Part shown: positions 15,968 through 25,967 of the stretch, in pieces | Position numbering within the stretch: the first letter of the stretch is position 1 | Layout: every line of letters begins with the position of its first letter | NCBI GenBank assembly: GCA_937942435.1 | Contig: CALDEM010000057.1 | Span: 1-32,785, forward strand | DNA from: an uncultured Saprospiraceae bacterium | GTDB lineage: Bacteria; Bacteroidota; Bacteroidia; Chitinophagales; Saprospiraceae | Length of the DNA: 32,785 nt | Direction: 5' to 3' | The notes under the pieces: model-generated | The model's input: only the letters and a program-made list of their open reading frames with translations | Told to the model about the DNA's origin: nothing | The model's database searches: none | Made by a program: the position numbers and the translations under genes

Positions 15968-17047
15968 ATGTCTGGAAATGTATTTGGTAAAGTATTTCGC
16001 ATCAGCACCTTTGGAGAGTCTCATGGAGTTGCTGTAGGCGTAGTGATCGATGGTTGTCCCGCTGGCGTAAAGATCGACATGGAAAGTATACAAAGTGATC
16101 TCACACGCAGGCGACCAGGTCAATCCAAGATTGTAACACAACGTAAGGAAGCAGATCAAGTATCGATACAATCAGGTATCATGGATGGTATGAGTACCGG
16201 TACACCTATCTCACTCGTGATCATGAACAAGGACCAAAAGTCTAAAGACTATGACCACATCAAAGAGAAGTTTAGACCATCTCACGCAGACTTTACATAT
16301 CAAGAGAAGTATGGGATCAGAGATTATCGAGGTGGTGGCAGATCATCGGCACGAGAGACAGTCGCAAGAGTCGCAGCAGGCGCTATAGCTAAAGAATTTA
16401 TTGCCCAATCCGGAATCAGTGTACATGCCTTTGTTTCTCAAGTAGGAGATCTAAAGCTTTCTAGAAGCATAAATGACCTTGGATACGATCACATCGAACA
16501 AAATATAATCAGATGTCCTGATCCAGAACTGGCAGAGCAAATGATCGACCTCGTAAAAGGGGTCAAAAAAGACGGCGATACTATCGGAGGAAAGATCACA
16601 TGTGTGGTAGATGGAGTCCCAGTAGGATTAGGAGAACCCGTATTTGACAAACTACATGCGGACTTAGGAAAGGCCATGCTTTCTATCAATGCGGTCAAGG
16701 GATTTGAGTATGGCTCTGGCTTTGATGCAGTGCAGATGAGAGGAAGCGAGCACAATGATATTTTTCAAAAACAAGGAGATAAGGTCACTACAACAACTAA
16801 CTTCTCTGGTGGTGTGCAAGGTGGCATCTCTAACGGTATGCCGATCTCATGCAATATTGCTTTCAAACCAGTTGCCACATTGATGAAAGACCAAGCTTCT
16901 GTTGACAAATCAGGAGCGGCAGTAACCGTCACTGGCAAAGGGCGCCACGATCCTTGCGTTGTGCCAAGAGCAGTACCTATTGTAGAAGCTATGGCTGCAC
17001 TTGTCATCGCAGATCATTTACTAAGAAGTAGGACTAATAAAGCTTAA
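15968..17047 (+). CDS. aroC: Chorismate synthase
   Basis: 359 residues. AroC makes chorismate from EPSP, the last step of the shikimate pathway, with reduced FMN as cofactor. Motifs: [20 protein letters not shown] at the start, [36 protein letters not shown], and C-terminal [18 protein letters not shown]. The ATG at 15968 gives the standard N-terminus, and AGGAG lies well upstream at 15932-15936. CATCTTTG at 15946-15953 is one mismatch from TAnnTTTG, but no good -33 partner is present. Its stop codon abuts the convergent tamB stop with no base between. Confidence 0.97.
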   Translation: MSGNVFGKVFRISTFGESHGVAVGVVIDGCPAGVKIDMESIQSDLTRRRPGQSKIVTQRKEADQVSIQSGIMDGMSTGTPISLVIMNKDQKSKDYDHIKEKFRPSHADFTYQEKYGIRDYRGGGRSSARETVARVAAGAIAKEFIAQSGISVHAFVSQVGDLKLSRSINDLGYDHIEQNIIRCPDPELAEQMIDLVKGVKKDGDTIGGKITCVVDGVPVGLGEPVFDKLHADLGKAMLSINAVKGFEYGSGFDAVQMRGSEHNDIFQKQGDKVTTTTNFSGGVQGGISNGMPISCNIAFKPVATLMKDQASVDKSGAAVTVTGKGRHDPCVVPRAVPIVEAMAALVIADHLLRSRTNKA

Positions 17048-20000
17048 CTATTTCTCCTGAGTAGCATTAGCCGGAGGGCTATCTTTGATTTCCTTGACCA
17101 GCTCATCAAGCGCGTCTTCAAGTTCTGTAACAGAACCAAACTCCTTGCGATAATTGATACCAAAGCCATGTCTTTGTCTACGGGTAGCAAAGACATCATC
17201 GTAATCAAAATTACTATAGAATCGTAGCTTCAATCTTCGATCTTCTGTGATGTACCAATCCAACGAGAAGTCTCCTGTCACATAGTTATCTGTTGTACCA
17301 AACTGGTTATCTCTGACATAATTGCCTCCGATATTAAGAACGAAGTTGTCATTCTTAAAGTGGTTGCGGACATTAAGTTGTACTTCATCAGGCACGACAT
17401 CTATAAGCCCCTCAAAAAGACCAGCGCTCTCGTCAAGCAGTGATGTATTTTGGGCTAATCCGATTTCAAAATCAATTGCTGAGATAAAGTCATCGTCAGT
17501 CAATTGACTTGACAAATAATCACTAAACAAATTAGAAAGTTGACTGGTTAAAAACTGAGTAATGGTATTGGTACCAGTCTGTCCTACGTCTTTAGAAGAA
17601 ATAGTGGTCAAAGCATCTCTGTCTGGCAAGAAGTTATTGAAGAATAGAAGACCTACTACTTGATTATTGATCCCGTTCTCTGTAGCTTTTAAGGTTCTAA
17701 TTTTGTTTTGAGCGAAAGTTCTAGCATTACCTGTAAGATTAGGAAATCCGATGTCAAAGTTGATCTCCGGATTAAACAACTGTCCAGTTAGAATCAGCTT
17801 AAGATCTATCTGTCTTCGTGTACTCAGTTCTGAACCTCCTAATTCAGCTGAAGACGTTCCTTCAAACTCACTCAATAAGTTTTGCAAGGGAGCGCGTAGG
17901 CTTGGATATTCAGCTGTAACATCTAAAACCGCATTTAGAGGATCTCCCGTCCATGAGACTGTCCCTCTGTTTCTAATTACAAACGGCTTAGCGATTAGTC
18001 CATAAGCAGTATAGAGATACTCACCTGACAGTATATTATAACTTCCATATGCAGTGAACTCACCATCTCTTTTTACATTTAATTGCACATTGCCTTCTCC
18101 GTTGCCGACTAAGGTATTGCTTGTCGCTTCATCATAGATGATAGACACGACTGCATCAGGTGTAAAGGTGAGCGCCATTTCAAAATCTACGCCTTGGTCT
18201 TTTAATTGCTCAGCTAAAGATTCGATCTGCTCTTCCGTCACAATTGTATCTTGAGTCTTATTCTCAAAAACTATAAAAGATTCATCCAGGACATAGTCAG
18301 TTGAACCCAATGGAATATAAAGGTGTGAGAGCTCTTGCAGTTCTGCACTTACGACAATATCAATGGCGTCAAATGGGCCTCGGAATGATATATCTATCGC
18401 TCCGACACCAGTGCCATAATACAAAGGATTGTCTTCTATAGTCGTACTAAGTCCTATAAATCTTGGTGAGCTTATATCCAAGTCAGCTCTTATATCTGCA
18501 AGTAAGTTATGCCTTAATCCTCCTTCGATGACCCCAACATTATCCAATGCATCAATCATCTCTACTCCAGTAAAATCAATAAACTTCTCATCAATCTTAA
18601 CGACCTGATCTTCCATTCTATAAAAAGCCCCTAGGAAGTCAACCTTGACACCTGCGTTTTTTATAATCCCTTCCCCTCTAAGCTTAAGATCATCGAGCGG
18701 TCCCGACAGATTAGCAGTTACATCAGTTGTACCTATTGTCTCAGATATGCCCTCTTCTATTATATATTCGAAGAAGCTCATTGGATAATCTTGGATGTCT
18801 ACGTCAGCATTTATCGCAGACGCATCAAGATCCGCATAACCAGTTACATAAAGATTCTGCGTATCTTTTTCTATCGAGAGATCTACATTGATCACATTTT
18901 CATTTTCATTACCTCGCTTTGCAATGAGTTCTAATTTCCCGAAGTCATCACCGTTGACCTTAAAATCGTCAACATTAAGGTAACCCTCGACTACAATGTC
19001 TTCGTAGATGTTGTCTATAGTAAGCTGTGACTTTACAAGTCCAGTCAATATGGTTTTATCATAATCTATAATTGCATTGATAAACCCAAGTTGAAAGTCA
19101 TTGACTCTGGCCTCTATCCCTTTGTTATTGATATCAGACAAAGCTATATAGCGCTCTCCATCGGATAGTGAGAACCCTTTTATATCAATAGTCTTTGGAA
19201 ATATACCGATGCCCTTATCTGAGATAATCTCCCACTTAACGCTATCAATCATGATATCTTCATCATCAAAATAAGTGAAGTAACCGCCATGTGTTATTGA
19301 GGATGTACCTGACAAGTCCGCCTTGTTATAATCATCATGATAGAAGTTCAAATCCCAATCAGCATTTCCATCGGCCAAGGCAACTCCAAAATCCAAATCA
19401 GGAAGCACCATGCCATCTCTTTCAATGTTGGCAAAATCAGCAGTTAAAGAAGATGTTTCATTGTTGGATTGCATATCAATCTTAGCAGACTCCACTGCAA
19501 CACCTTTAAAGGATACGAAAGGGATATCTGCTTTAAACTCAATCTTATCTCGCTCTTTGCTTTGCCCACCTTCTATAGAAGCTACACCAGTCTGTTCTAC
19601 ATCAATATTTAAAAAGTCAAACAAAGGAGTCGCATCCTTGAGCTTGACGCTATATTTGTAATCCTGCTGTATCTTTTCTCCACCTTTCATCTTATAGCCC
19701 CACACCTCATTATGCGGTCCGGCGTTCTCTATCAACTTATCTAAAGAGTTCTGAAACACCTTCAATAAATTAAACCTTCCTTGAATGTCAAAATCTACAA
19801 AATCACTGCTTAGCGCAAAGCTATTAGCCGTGACTCCAGGGATAGAATTGATTTCTATCTTTTTTATTTCTAATTGCGATGTATCATGAAGCAAGACTGC
19901 GTTCTTAATCAATGCTGACCCATCCAAAGTCTTTATGTCTTTTCCTCGTAGGTTGATATCCGATGTAAATGCCAACTCACATGGAAATGTTGTAAGATTT

Positions 20001-21862
20001 AACTGACAGAAGTTGATCTTGTTAGCACTCACTTTAAAGTCAAATACTGGTATGCTATCTGATGCATCCACTACGCCATCAAAACTAAAATCCAACTCTT
20101 CATCACTGATATTGAACTTACCATCAATGACTTTGCTACTTAAGTTACCCTCAAAAACAGCATCTCTATATATGAAATCCTTGAACTCAAACTGATCAAT
20201 AACTGCTTTAATATCTGCGGAAGAGTTAGACAAGTCCGGGCCATGTCCATTTGATATATTGACTTGTGCACTCGAGAATCCAAAATCCTCATTGAGCGTC
20301 ATCTTCCTAAGATCAAAGCTATCTAGTGACAAGAAACCATTATAGGAAATTGCATCTTCATTGTTACCAGATAGATCAAACTTAATATCGAGGTTAGCCT
20401 GACCCAATGGACTTTGTAACAAGCCATTAGCTACGAAGTCATTTAGAAATCCATCAAATGATCCGGAGAAATCTACAGATTCTAATCTTTCTAATTCTTT
20501 AGGTATTGTAAACTTAGATGACAACCTTGCTAAGGCACTCATATCTGAGTATAGCCTCGTTACATTTGCGTTAAGCAAGCTCTCTTCTATTTTATCTGCT
20601 TTTTCAAATGACACGTTACCTTCAAAGTGGTGATCATCGCCCAACCAGAAAGAAAGATCTTGACCGATATATTGATGATCGGCAACTTCGAAGAGGCCTT
20701 CTACTTGTATGCGTTCATCGGCTATAGGCTCTCCAAGAAATGCTTCTCGCAGATCATCAGACAAAACAAATAAATCCTTTAGATATACAATGGATGGACT
20801 CAATTCTAAATCGGCTTTTGCGTCGCTCATGTCCATCACGCCACTTACACCATCGATCGCACCGTCAAGGCGCAGGCCGCTGTTATTGATATTGATATTA
20901 GCATCAGCGATGCTGATATTACCCTCTGATCGCTTTAAAGCTTTTACTGTAGCATAGGAGATTTTATTTTTATCCAACTTGCCAGACAACTTTTCGATAG
21001 CAAGAGACCAATCCGTGATACTGGACACCTGCACATTGGTCAAGGTAAGATCCAAGTCACTTCCTTTGATTGGACTTCCTTTTGAGGGGCCAATATTTAA
21101 CTTGCCATTAATCATGGAAAGTAGATCTACATTGATCATTGGGAAACTAGTCTGTGTAATCTGAGCAGTCGAATCTTTTTGATTAGACGGCAGTTGAGCT
21201 TGAACAGACCTTTGTTCATAGAAGATATCAGGCTCTATCAAAAACACTCGCCTTACATCGATCTTTGCTTCGTTTCCTAAGCTAAAACCGTTAATATCAA
21301 TCTCGAAGGATTTGAATGCCCCAACAATTTTTTCTCCTGTCACTTCATCATCGTAGTCAACGATAAAGTCCCTAAATCTTAGAGATGAGATAGTCGGCGT
21401 AGCTCCAGAGCCGTTTGATTTTTCGTCCGATTTATTCTGATTTAAGAATCTTTCAAGGTTGGACTTCTCTTCTACAGCCTTGCGGTTAATCTTTAGCCTC
21501 GCACCACTCAGTAGTATATCACTCAGTTCAATTTCTTTTTCAAACAAAGCATTCTTGATCAAAGAAACGACGGTGTTACGAGGACTAACCTTAGCAGCAT
21601 CAAGTGTCATAATGGTATCTCCATCTATGCCTGTCAAAAGAATATCCTCTAAGACAACTCCTTGATATATATTAACCTCTGACTTTTTAACAGAGATGTC
21701 GCCGTTCACAGAGTTGGATACACTTCCCAAGACAGAATTGACAATTTTAGTTTGTACATAAGGTAGATGGAGCAAACCTATCAGTATGATGAAAAATATC
21801 ACCAAATAAATGATCGTCCGTAGACTAACAGATGACCAATTGATATTTTTCTTTTCGCTCAA
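17048..21862 (-). CDS. tamB: TamB-family translocation and assembly module protein
   Basis: 1604 residues. One N-terminal membrane helix (about 12-30) is followed by a long periplasmic AsmA/DUF490-like beta region and a C-terminal TamB domain with NGEGNVQLNVKRDGEF, NILSGEYLYTAYG and INFDIGFPNLTG. TamB-like proteins bridge the inner and outer membranes and are linked to phospholipid transport and outer-membrane protein assembly. The start is TTG at 21862: an in-frame stop lies 8 codons upstream and no ATG intervenes before the membrane helix. No BamA/TamA partner is adjacent. It is separated from upstream folP by a terminator, so it should have its own promoter. Confidence 0.92.
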   Translation of the reverse strand: MSEKKNINWSSVSLRTIIYLVIFFIILIGLLHLPYVQTKIVNSVLGSVSNSVNGDISVKKSEVNIYQGVVLEDILLTGIDGDTIMTLDAAKVSPRNTVVSLIKNALFEKEIELSDILLSGARLKINRKAVEEKSNLERFLNQNKSDEKSNGSGATPTISSLRFRDFIVDYDDEVTGEKIVGAFKSFEIDINGFSLGNEAKIDVRRVFLIEPDIFYEQRSVQAQLPSNQKDSTAQITQTSFPMINVDLLSMINGKLNIGPSKGSPIKGSDLDLTLTNVQVSSITDWSLAIEKLSGKLDKNKISYATVKALKRSEGNISIADANININNSGLRLDGAIDGVSGVMDMSDAKADLELSPSIVYLKDLFVLSDDLREAFLGEPIADERIQVEGLFEVADHQYIGQDLSFWLGDDHHFEGNVSFEKADKIEESLLNANVTRLYSDMSALARLSSKFTIPKELERLESVDFSGSFDGFLNDFVANGLLQSPLGQANLDIKFDLSGNNEDAISYNGFLSLDSFDLRKMTLNEDFGFSSAQVNISNGHGPDLSNSSADIKAVIDQFEFKDFIYRDAVFEGNLSSKVIDGKFNISDEELDFSFDGVVDASDSIPVFDFKVSANKINFCQLNLTTFPCELAFTSDINLRGKDIKTLDGSALIKNAVLLHDTSQLEIKKIEINSIPGVTANSFALSSDFVDFDIQGRFNLLKVFQNSLDKLIENAGPHNEVWGYKMKGGEKIQQDYKYSVKLKDATPLFDFLNIDVEQTGVASIEGGQSKERDKIEFKADIPFVSFKGVAVESAKIDMQSNNETSSLTADFANIERDGMVLPDLDFGVALADGNADWDLNFYHDDYNKADLSGTSSITHGGYFTYFDDEDIMIDSVKWEIISDKGIGIFPKTIDIKGFSLSDGERYIALSDINNKGIEARVNDFQLGFINAIIDYDKTILTGLVKSQLTIDNIYEDIVVEGYLNVDDFKVNGDDFGKLELIAKRGNENENVINVDLSIEKDTQNLYVTGYADLDASAINADVDIQDYPMSFFEYIIEEGISETIGTTDVTANLSGPLDDLKLRGEGIIKNAGVKVDFLGAFYRMEDQVVKIDEKFIDFTGVEMIDALDNVGVIEGGLRHNLLADIRADLDISSPRFIGLSTTIEDNPLYYGTGVGAIDISFRGPFDAIDIVVSAELQELSHLYIPLGSTDYVLDESFIVFENKTQDTIVTEEQIESLAEQLKDQGVDFEMALTFTPDAVVSIIYDEATSNTLVGNGEGNVQLNVKRDGEFTAYGSYNILSGEYLYTAYGLIAKPFVIRNRGTVSWTGDPLNAVLDVTAEYPSLRAPLQNLLSEFEGTSSAELGGSELSTRRQIDLKLILTGQLFNPEINFDIGFPNLTGNARTFAQNKIRTLKATENGINNQVVGLLFFNNFLPDRDALTTISSKDVGQTGTNTITQFLTSQLSNLFSDYLSSQLTDDDFISAIDFEIGLAQNTSLLDESAGLFEGLIDVVPDEVQLNVRNHFKNDNFVLNIGGNYVRDNQFGTTDNYVTGDFSLDWYITEDRRLKLRFYSNFDYDDVFATRRQRHGFGINYRKEFGSVTELEDALDELVKEIKDSPPANATQEK

Positions 21863-21910
21863 ACTAATTGTAAAGGATGTGTCTTAATTCTTAAATCAAA
21901 AATATACTAT

Positions 21911-21932
21911 AAAAACTCCCCATATCTTGGGG
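21911..21932 (-). terminator. Intrinsic terminator of folP
   Basis: On the minus strand CCCCA-AGATA-TGGGG forms a 5-bp GC-rich stem followed by AGTTTTT. It starts 24 nt after the folP stop and ends 49 nt before the tamB start, so it separates the two same-strand genes. Confidence 0.65.
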
Positions 21933-21955
21933 TTTAACTCGACTTTAATCTAATT

Positions 21956-22798
21956 CTATACCTCATTGAGCATTTGCCATAATTTTATGCACTCCTTGGC
22001 CTCTTTCACATCATGAACGCGGAGTATAGATGCTCCATTATGCAACGCCTCCATATGTAGTGCTGTGGTACCATTTAAAGCATGGTCTGCAGTGGTATTA
22101 AGTGACTTATATATCATAGATTTTCGTGATATACCGACAAGGATAGGTAGCTCCAACATCTCAAAAGATCCAAGATTTTTTAGTAGCCTAAAGTTATCTT
22201 CGATGGTCTTGCCAAATCCAAAACCCGGATCGATAATGACTTGAGAGATTCCAATAGACTGACAATGATGAGACTGCTTATCTAAGGCCTTAATAATATC
22301 TAACACCACATCGTCATAGAAGGGTTGGGATTGCATCGTCTGAGGTCGGCCTTGCATATGCATCAAGACGTATGGTAGCCCAGACTTAGCCACAAGCGCT
22401 AAAAAATCCTTATCCATACTACCGGCACTTATATCGTTGACCATATCAACTTGAAGATTCAAGCATTCTTTAAGTACCTCTGACCTATAAGTATCTATAG
22501 ATATCCAGAGTTCTGGATACGCTGCCCTGATTGCCGTCAGCGGTACTATTAAGCGGTCTAACTCTTCTGACACTGACGGCTCGCTAGCTCCTGGCCGCGT
22601 TGACATAGCACCGAAGTCAATCATGTCCGCACCTTCTTCAATCATAGCCTCTACTTGAGCCATGACTTGATTGATCTGCATCGCTCGGCTTTCGCTATAA
22701 AATGAGTCAGGAGTAAGATTAATGATACCCATCACCTTAGGTATTGACAGATCCATCAACCCTGAGCTACCTTGCAATACTACACTTTTGTTATTCAC
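21956..22798 (-). CDS. folP: Dihydropteroate synthase
   Basis: 280 residues. FolP joins p-aminobenzoate to 6-hydroxymethyl-dihydropterin pyrophosphate in folate synthesis and is the sulfonamide target. Motifs: VMGIINLTPDSFYSESRAM, DFGAMSTRPGASE (the common DIGGxSTRPGA with two changes), VNDISAGSMD, VLMHMQGRPQTMQ, DPGFGFGKTIEDN and VGISRKSMIYK. The start is GTG at 22798; it gives the VVLQGSSGLMDLSIPK lead-in usual in this phylum, whereas the next Met at residue 16 would cut it short. Divergent from the M23 gene. Confidence 0.95.
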   Translation of the reverse strand: MNNKSVVLQGSSGLMDLSIPKVMGIINLTPDSFYSESRAMQINQVMAQVEAMIEEGADMIDFGAMSTRPGASEPSVSEELDRLIVPLTAIRAAYPELWISIDTYRSEVLKECLNLQVDMVNDISAGSMDKDFLALVAKSGLPYVLMHMQGRPQTMQSQPFYDDVVLDIIKALDKQSHHCQSIGISQVIIDPGFGFGKTIEDNFRLLKNLGSFEMLELPILVGISRKSMIYKSLNTTADHALNGTTALHMEALHNGASILRVHDVKEAKECIKLWQMLNEV

Positions 22799-22914
22799 TT
22801 GACCGATTACTAAACTTTATAGAGTCACAAAGAAAAGCTTTATTATATTTACGCAAGTGTAATTAGAGCTGGATTGTCCAACCCCAATAAAGACAGAAAA
22901 CGTAAATCCATAAA

Positions 22915-24189
22915 GTGAATAAGCACGCATCAAAGATCCTTCTGGCAGCTGTCATCCTCATCGGCGGTTTATATGTCTATAATGTCCAGGCATCCAAAAG
23001 TCTCAAACATCAACAGAGTTTAGTACAGACAACCATAAAACCACCAAAGGTTTACAAATATGGATTTGATGTAGAAGACGTATTCTTCCAAGACTTTAAG
23101 ATCAAGCGTAATGCCTTCATGGGTGATATACTTATGAGTTTTGGAGTAGACTTTGATAAGATCCTGGAGCTTGAACGAAGAGCCGAGGACGTCTTTAGTC
23201 TCAGAAAAATTAGATCAGGGAAAAACATAACATTCATAAAAGATGATGAGTGTGCAGATCCAAGTGGCTTTGTCTATAAACCAAGCCTATTAGAATACGT
23301 AAAGTTTGAGTTTGGAGACGAAGTAAAAGTAACCAAACATGATGTGCCATATGAGGTTTGTATAGAATCAGCGTCAGGTGTTGTAAACTCTTCACTTTGG
23401 AATGCCATGATGGAGCAAGGCTTTGATGTTGCTTTGGTAGATAAGATGGAAGATGCTATTGCCCAGGTTAATTTTCATGCCGCACAACCTGGAGATCAGT
23501 TTAAGCTGGTATATGAACGCATCTATGTTGATGATCAGCCATTATCGGCGGGCAAGATACTATCCGCTGCTTACAGATCTGGCGAATATCTCCGCTATGG
23601 TTTCTACTACGAAAACGATAAGTACAAAGGCTATTATGATGAAAACGGATCTCCTAACAAGAGGACATTTTTAAACGCACCTCTGCGATACTCGAGGATA
23701 TCTTCTGTTTTTAATCGTAATAGATTTCATCCGGTTCTTAAAAGAAGAAAGGCCCACTTAGGCACAGACTATGCGGCCCCAACGGGAACACCAATAATGG
23801 CTGTAGCAGATGGCGTTGTCACACATAGATCTTATACAAAAGGCAATGGTAATTATGTCAAAATAAAACACGACAAGACCTATCAGACCCAATATCTCCA
23901 TATGAGCAGGTTCGCTCGCAATGTTAAAAGAGGAACTGCTGTAAAGCAAGGCCAGACCATTGGCTATGTGGGTTCTACGGGTTTAGCAACAGGGCCACAT
24001 GTATGCTTTAGATTTTGGAAGAATGGGCGACAAGTTGATCACAGAAGGGAAAACTTCCCACCACTTAATCCGATGGATGATGATGAGTTGCCTGAGTACT
24101 TTGCCACAAGCGCTGAGCTGATGAATGAGTTAGCAGCCGTACCATTTGCAGATATCAAGGTCGTTTATGCTGGCAATAACGCTGATTAG
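22915..24189 (+). CDS. M23-family (LytM-like) peptidase-domain protein with HxC motif
   Basis: 424 residues with an N-terminal hydrophobic anchor or signal (about 8-25). A middle region includes MGDILMSFGVDFDKILELER and PGDQFKLVYERIYVDD, as seen before M23 domains in OapA/MepM-like proteins. The peptidase domain has H281-x3-D285 (AHLGTDYAAP), YLHM with H329, and GPHVCFRFWKNG at 361-372. The last is usually HxH; here the zinc-ligand His is Cys364. It may still bind zinc through Cys, or be a non-catalytic amidase activator. The start is GTG; an in-frame stop just upstream leaves no ATG. It converges with the kinase gene with a 2-nt gap. Confidence 0.88.
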   Translation: MNKHASKILLAAVILIGGLYVYNVQASKSLKHQQSLVQTTIKPPKVYKYGFDVEDVFFQDFKIKRNAFMGDILMSFGVDFDKILELERRAEDVFSLRKIRSGKNITFIKDDECADPSGFVYKPSLLEYVKFEFGDEVKVTKHDVPYEVCIESASGVVNSSLWNAMMEQGFDVALVDKMEDAIAQVNFHAAQPGDQFKLVYERIYVDDQPLSAGKILSAAYRSGEYLRYGFYYENDKYKGYYDENGSPNKRTFLNAPLRYSRISSVFNRNRFHPVLKRRKAHLGTDYAAPTGTPIMAVADGVVTHRSYTKGNGNYVKIKHDKTYQTQYLHMSRFARNVKRGTAVKQGQTIGYVGSTGLATGPHVCFRFWKNGRQVDHRRENFPPLNPMDDDELPEYFATSAELMNELAAVPFADIKVVYAGNNAD

Positions 24190-24191
24190 GT

Positions 24192-25241
24192 TTACTTACC
24201 CTTATTGAGCGTAAAACCAAGCGTTGTTCCCTCTCCGATTGTACTTCGGGCTGATACTCTTTGGTCATGGGCCTCCATGATGTGCTTCACAATTGATAGA
24301 CCCAAGCCTGATCCTCCATGCTTTCTGCTTCGACCCTCATCTACCCGATAAAATCTATCAAAGAGGTGCTTCAAGTGCTTATCTTCTATGCCCGCCCCAT
24401 CGTCTTCCACCTCAACGAGCACTTTATCTTCTACATCGTAAAAACTCAACACAACTTTACCATTTGACCTGCCATATTTGATGGCATTAACTACTAGGTT
24501 GAGTAGTACCTGAGTGATCCTATTACGATCTGCTGCTACCTTGTAGTCTTTAGATTCTTTATCTATGACGAGCTCGGTGCCTTCTTCATCAGCCATAAAC
24601 TTCAGATCATCAAATATCTCGTGGACCAGTTCTCTTAAGCTGAAAATATCTATATCAAGCGTTATACTTCCTGATTGCAGTTGATTTATCTCTTCCAGAT
24701 CGTCTACGATTTTTTCTAGACGTTCGATATTTTTCGATGCCTTTTTCAGATACTTCATATTGATGGCCTCATCATAGACACCACCTTCGATTAATGTATG
24801 TATATAACCTTGAAGCGAAAATATAGGAGTCTTCAGCTCATGAGATATATTGCCAAGGAAGGAGCGTCGATAGTCCTCTAGCTTAGTCAAGTGCTCGATC
24901 TCATTTTCTCTTTTTTGGGCCCACTCGATTACTTCATCATTTACTGCCGCTATCGATTTATCATCAAATAATCCACTTGCCCTAGAGAGTTTGTTTCTCT
25001 TACTGGCGTCGATCATTTTGTAAATTAGACGGATCTTTCTGAAGACGAAGTATTCTACAAAGTACTTTACGATGAAATAGATAACTATAAGTGAAACAGA
25101 AAAAACAACTATCCAAGTAAACTTCGATAGTCGAGTATTAGACCCAGTGGCATAAAGAACAAATAGAGATATAGAGTTGATGACACCAAGGATTAGTGTC
25201 AGCACAAAAGTTAGCTGTCTTACAGTTACATTTTTAAACAA
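24192..25241 (-). CDS. PhoR-like sensor histidine kinase
   Basis: 349 residues. Two membrane helices (about 10-31 and 42-62) have almost no extracytoplasmic loop, so it may sense the membrane or a partner protein. A short linker leads to the HisKA box NISHELKTP with phospho-acceptor His134. The ATPase domain has NLVVNAIKYG (N box), DDGAGIEDKHL (G1), LFDRFYRVDEGRSR (F box) and GGSGLGLSIVK (G2). The start is TTG, 6 nt after the regulator stop; the next Met lies beyond both helices. It is the last gene of the sixA - DUF4296 - regulator - kinase operon. Confidence 0.92.
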   Translation of the reverse strand: MFKNVTVRQLTFVLTLILGVINSISLFVLYATGSNTRLSKFTWIVVFSVSLIVIYFIVKYFVEYFVFRKIRLIYKMIDASKRNKLSRASGLFDDKSIAAVNDEVIEWAQKRENEIEHLTKLEDYRRSFLGNISHELKTPIFSLQGYIHTLIEGGVYDEAINMKYLKKASKNIERLEKIVDDLEEINQLQSGSITLDIDIFSLRELVHEIFDDLKFMADEEGTELVIDKESKDYKVAADRNRITQVLLNLVVNAIKYGRSNGKVVLSFYDVEDKVLVEVEDDGAGIEDKHLKHLFDRFYRVDEGRSRKHGGSGLGLSIVKHIMEAHDQRVSARSTIGEGTTLGFTLNKGK

Positions 25242-25247
25242 AGCTCT

Positions 25248-25967
25248 CTAATATTTGAATTTATAGCCCACACCTTTAAGTGTTTTAATATACGACTTCC
25301 CTATCTTTTCTCTTAGTTTTCTAATATGTACATCAATCGTTCTATCTCCAACTATAACTTCTCTGCCCCACACTTTACGTAAAATCTCTTCTCTCTTAAA
25401 GACCTTGCCGGGCTTAGATGTAAGTAATGATAGTAGCTCAAACTCTTTTTTTGCAAGGTTCATATCGTTGTCCCCTACTGTTACTTTAAACTCCTCTCGA
25501 TTTAAGACTAAGTCACCAAACACGAGTAAGTTTTGGTTTGGCAATGCTTTTGACTGCGTTGTTATATGCCTTCTAAGAACGGCTTTGATCTTACTTTTTA
25601 AGAGATTGGGCTTTATAGGTTTAGTGATGTAATCATCCGCTCCACTATCCAATACAGATATCTCAATAAATGATTCGCTCCGAGCTGTCAAAAAGACGAT
25701 GAGCGTTTTGTTCAGATTTACATCTTTTCTGATTAGCTCACATAACTCCATACCATCCATCTCAGGCATCATCAGATCCATGATGATTAATTCTGGTATC
25801 CATGAGTTAACTATTTTCAGTGCCTTCTTGCCGCTTTTGGCCGTTTTAATCTCGTATCCTTCTTTTGAGAGATTATAACTTAAGAACTCTAAGATATCTG
25901 GCTCGTCATCAACGAGGAGTATTCTAGTCTCCCGTGGCATTTGATTGTTAATTGTGTTATTTATCAT
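25248..25967 (-). CDS. PhoB/OmpR-family response regulator
   Basis: 239 residues. The receiver domain has the acidic pair D20-D21 in LLVDDEPDI, phospho-acceptor D64 in LIIMDLMMPEMDG, the Thr in FLTARSES, and Lys in DYITKPIKP. The C-terminal winged helix has KEFELLSLLTSKPGKVFKRE and DRTIDVHIRKLREKIG, followed by IKTLKGVGYKF. It is cognate with the kinase 6 nt downstream. Its ATG overlaps the stop of the DUF4296 gene by 4 nt (ATGA). The target genes are not visible here; the pair resembles PhoR/PhoB in general architecture. Confidence 0.94.
   Translation of the reverse strand: MINNTINNQMPRETRILLVDDEPDILEFLSYNLSKEGYEIKTAKSGKKALKIVNSWIPELIIMDLMMPEMDGMELCELIRKDVNLNKTLIVFLTARSESFIEISVLDSGADDYITKPIKPNLLKSKIKAVLRRHITTQSKALPNQNLLVFGDLVLNREEFKVTVGDNDMNLAKKEFELLSLLTSKPGKVFKREEILRKVWGREVIVGDRTIDVHIRKLREKIGKSYIKTLKGVGYKFKY

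Noticed and set aside
21956-22798. folP DFGAMSTRPGA as a possible sulfonamide-resistance allele
   Set aside because: The change from the common DIGG lies in a loop that varies among families; resistance cannot be inferred from this alone.
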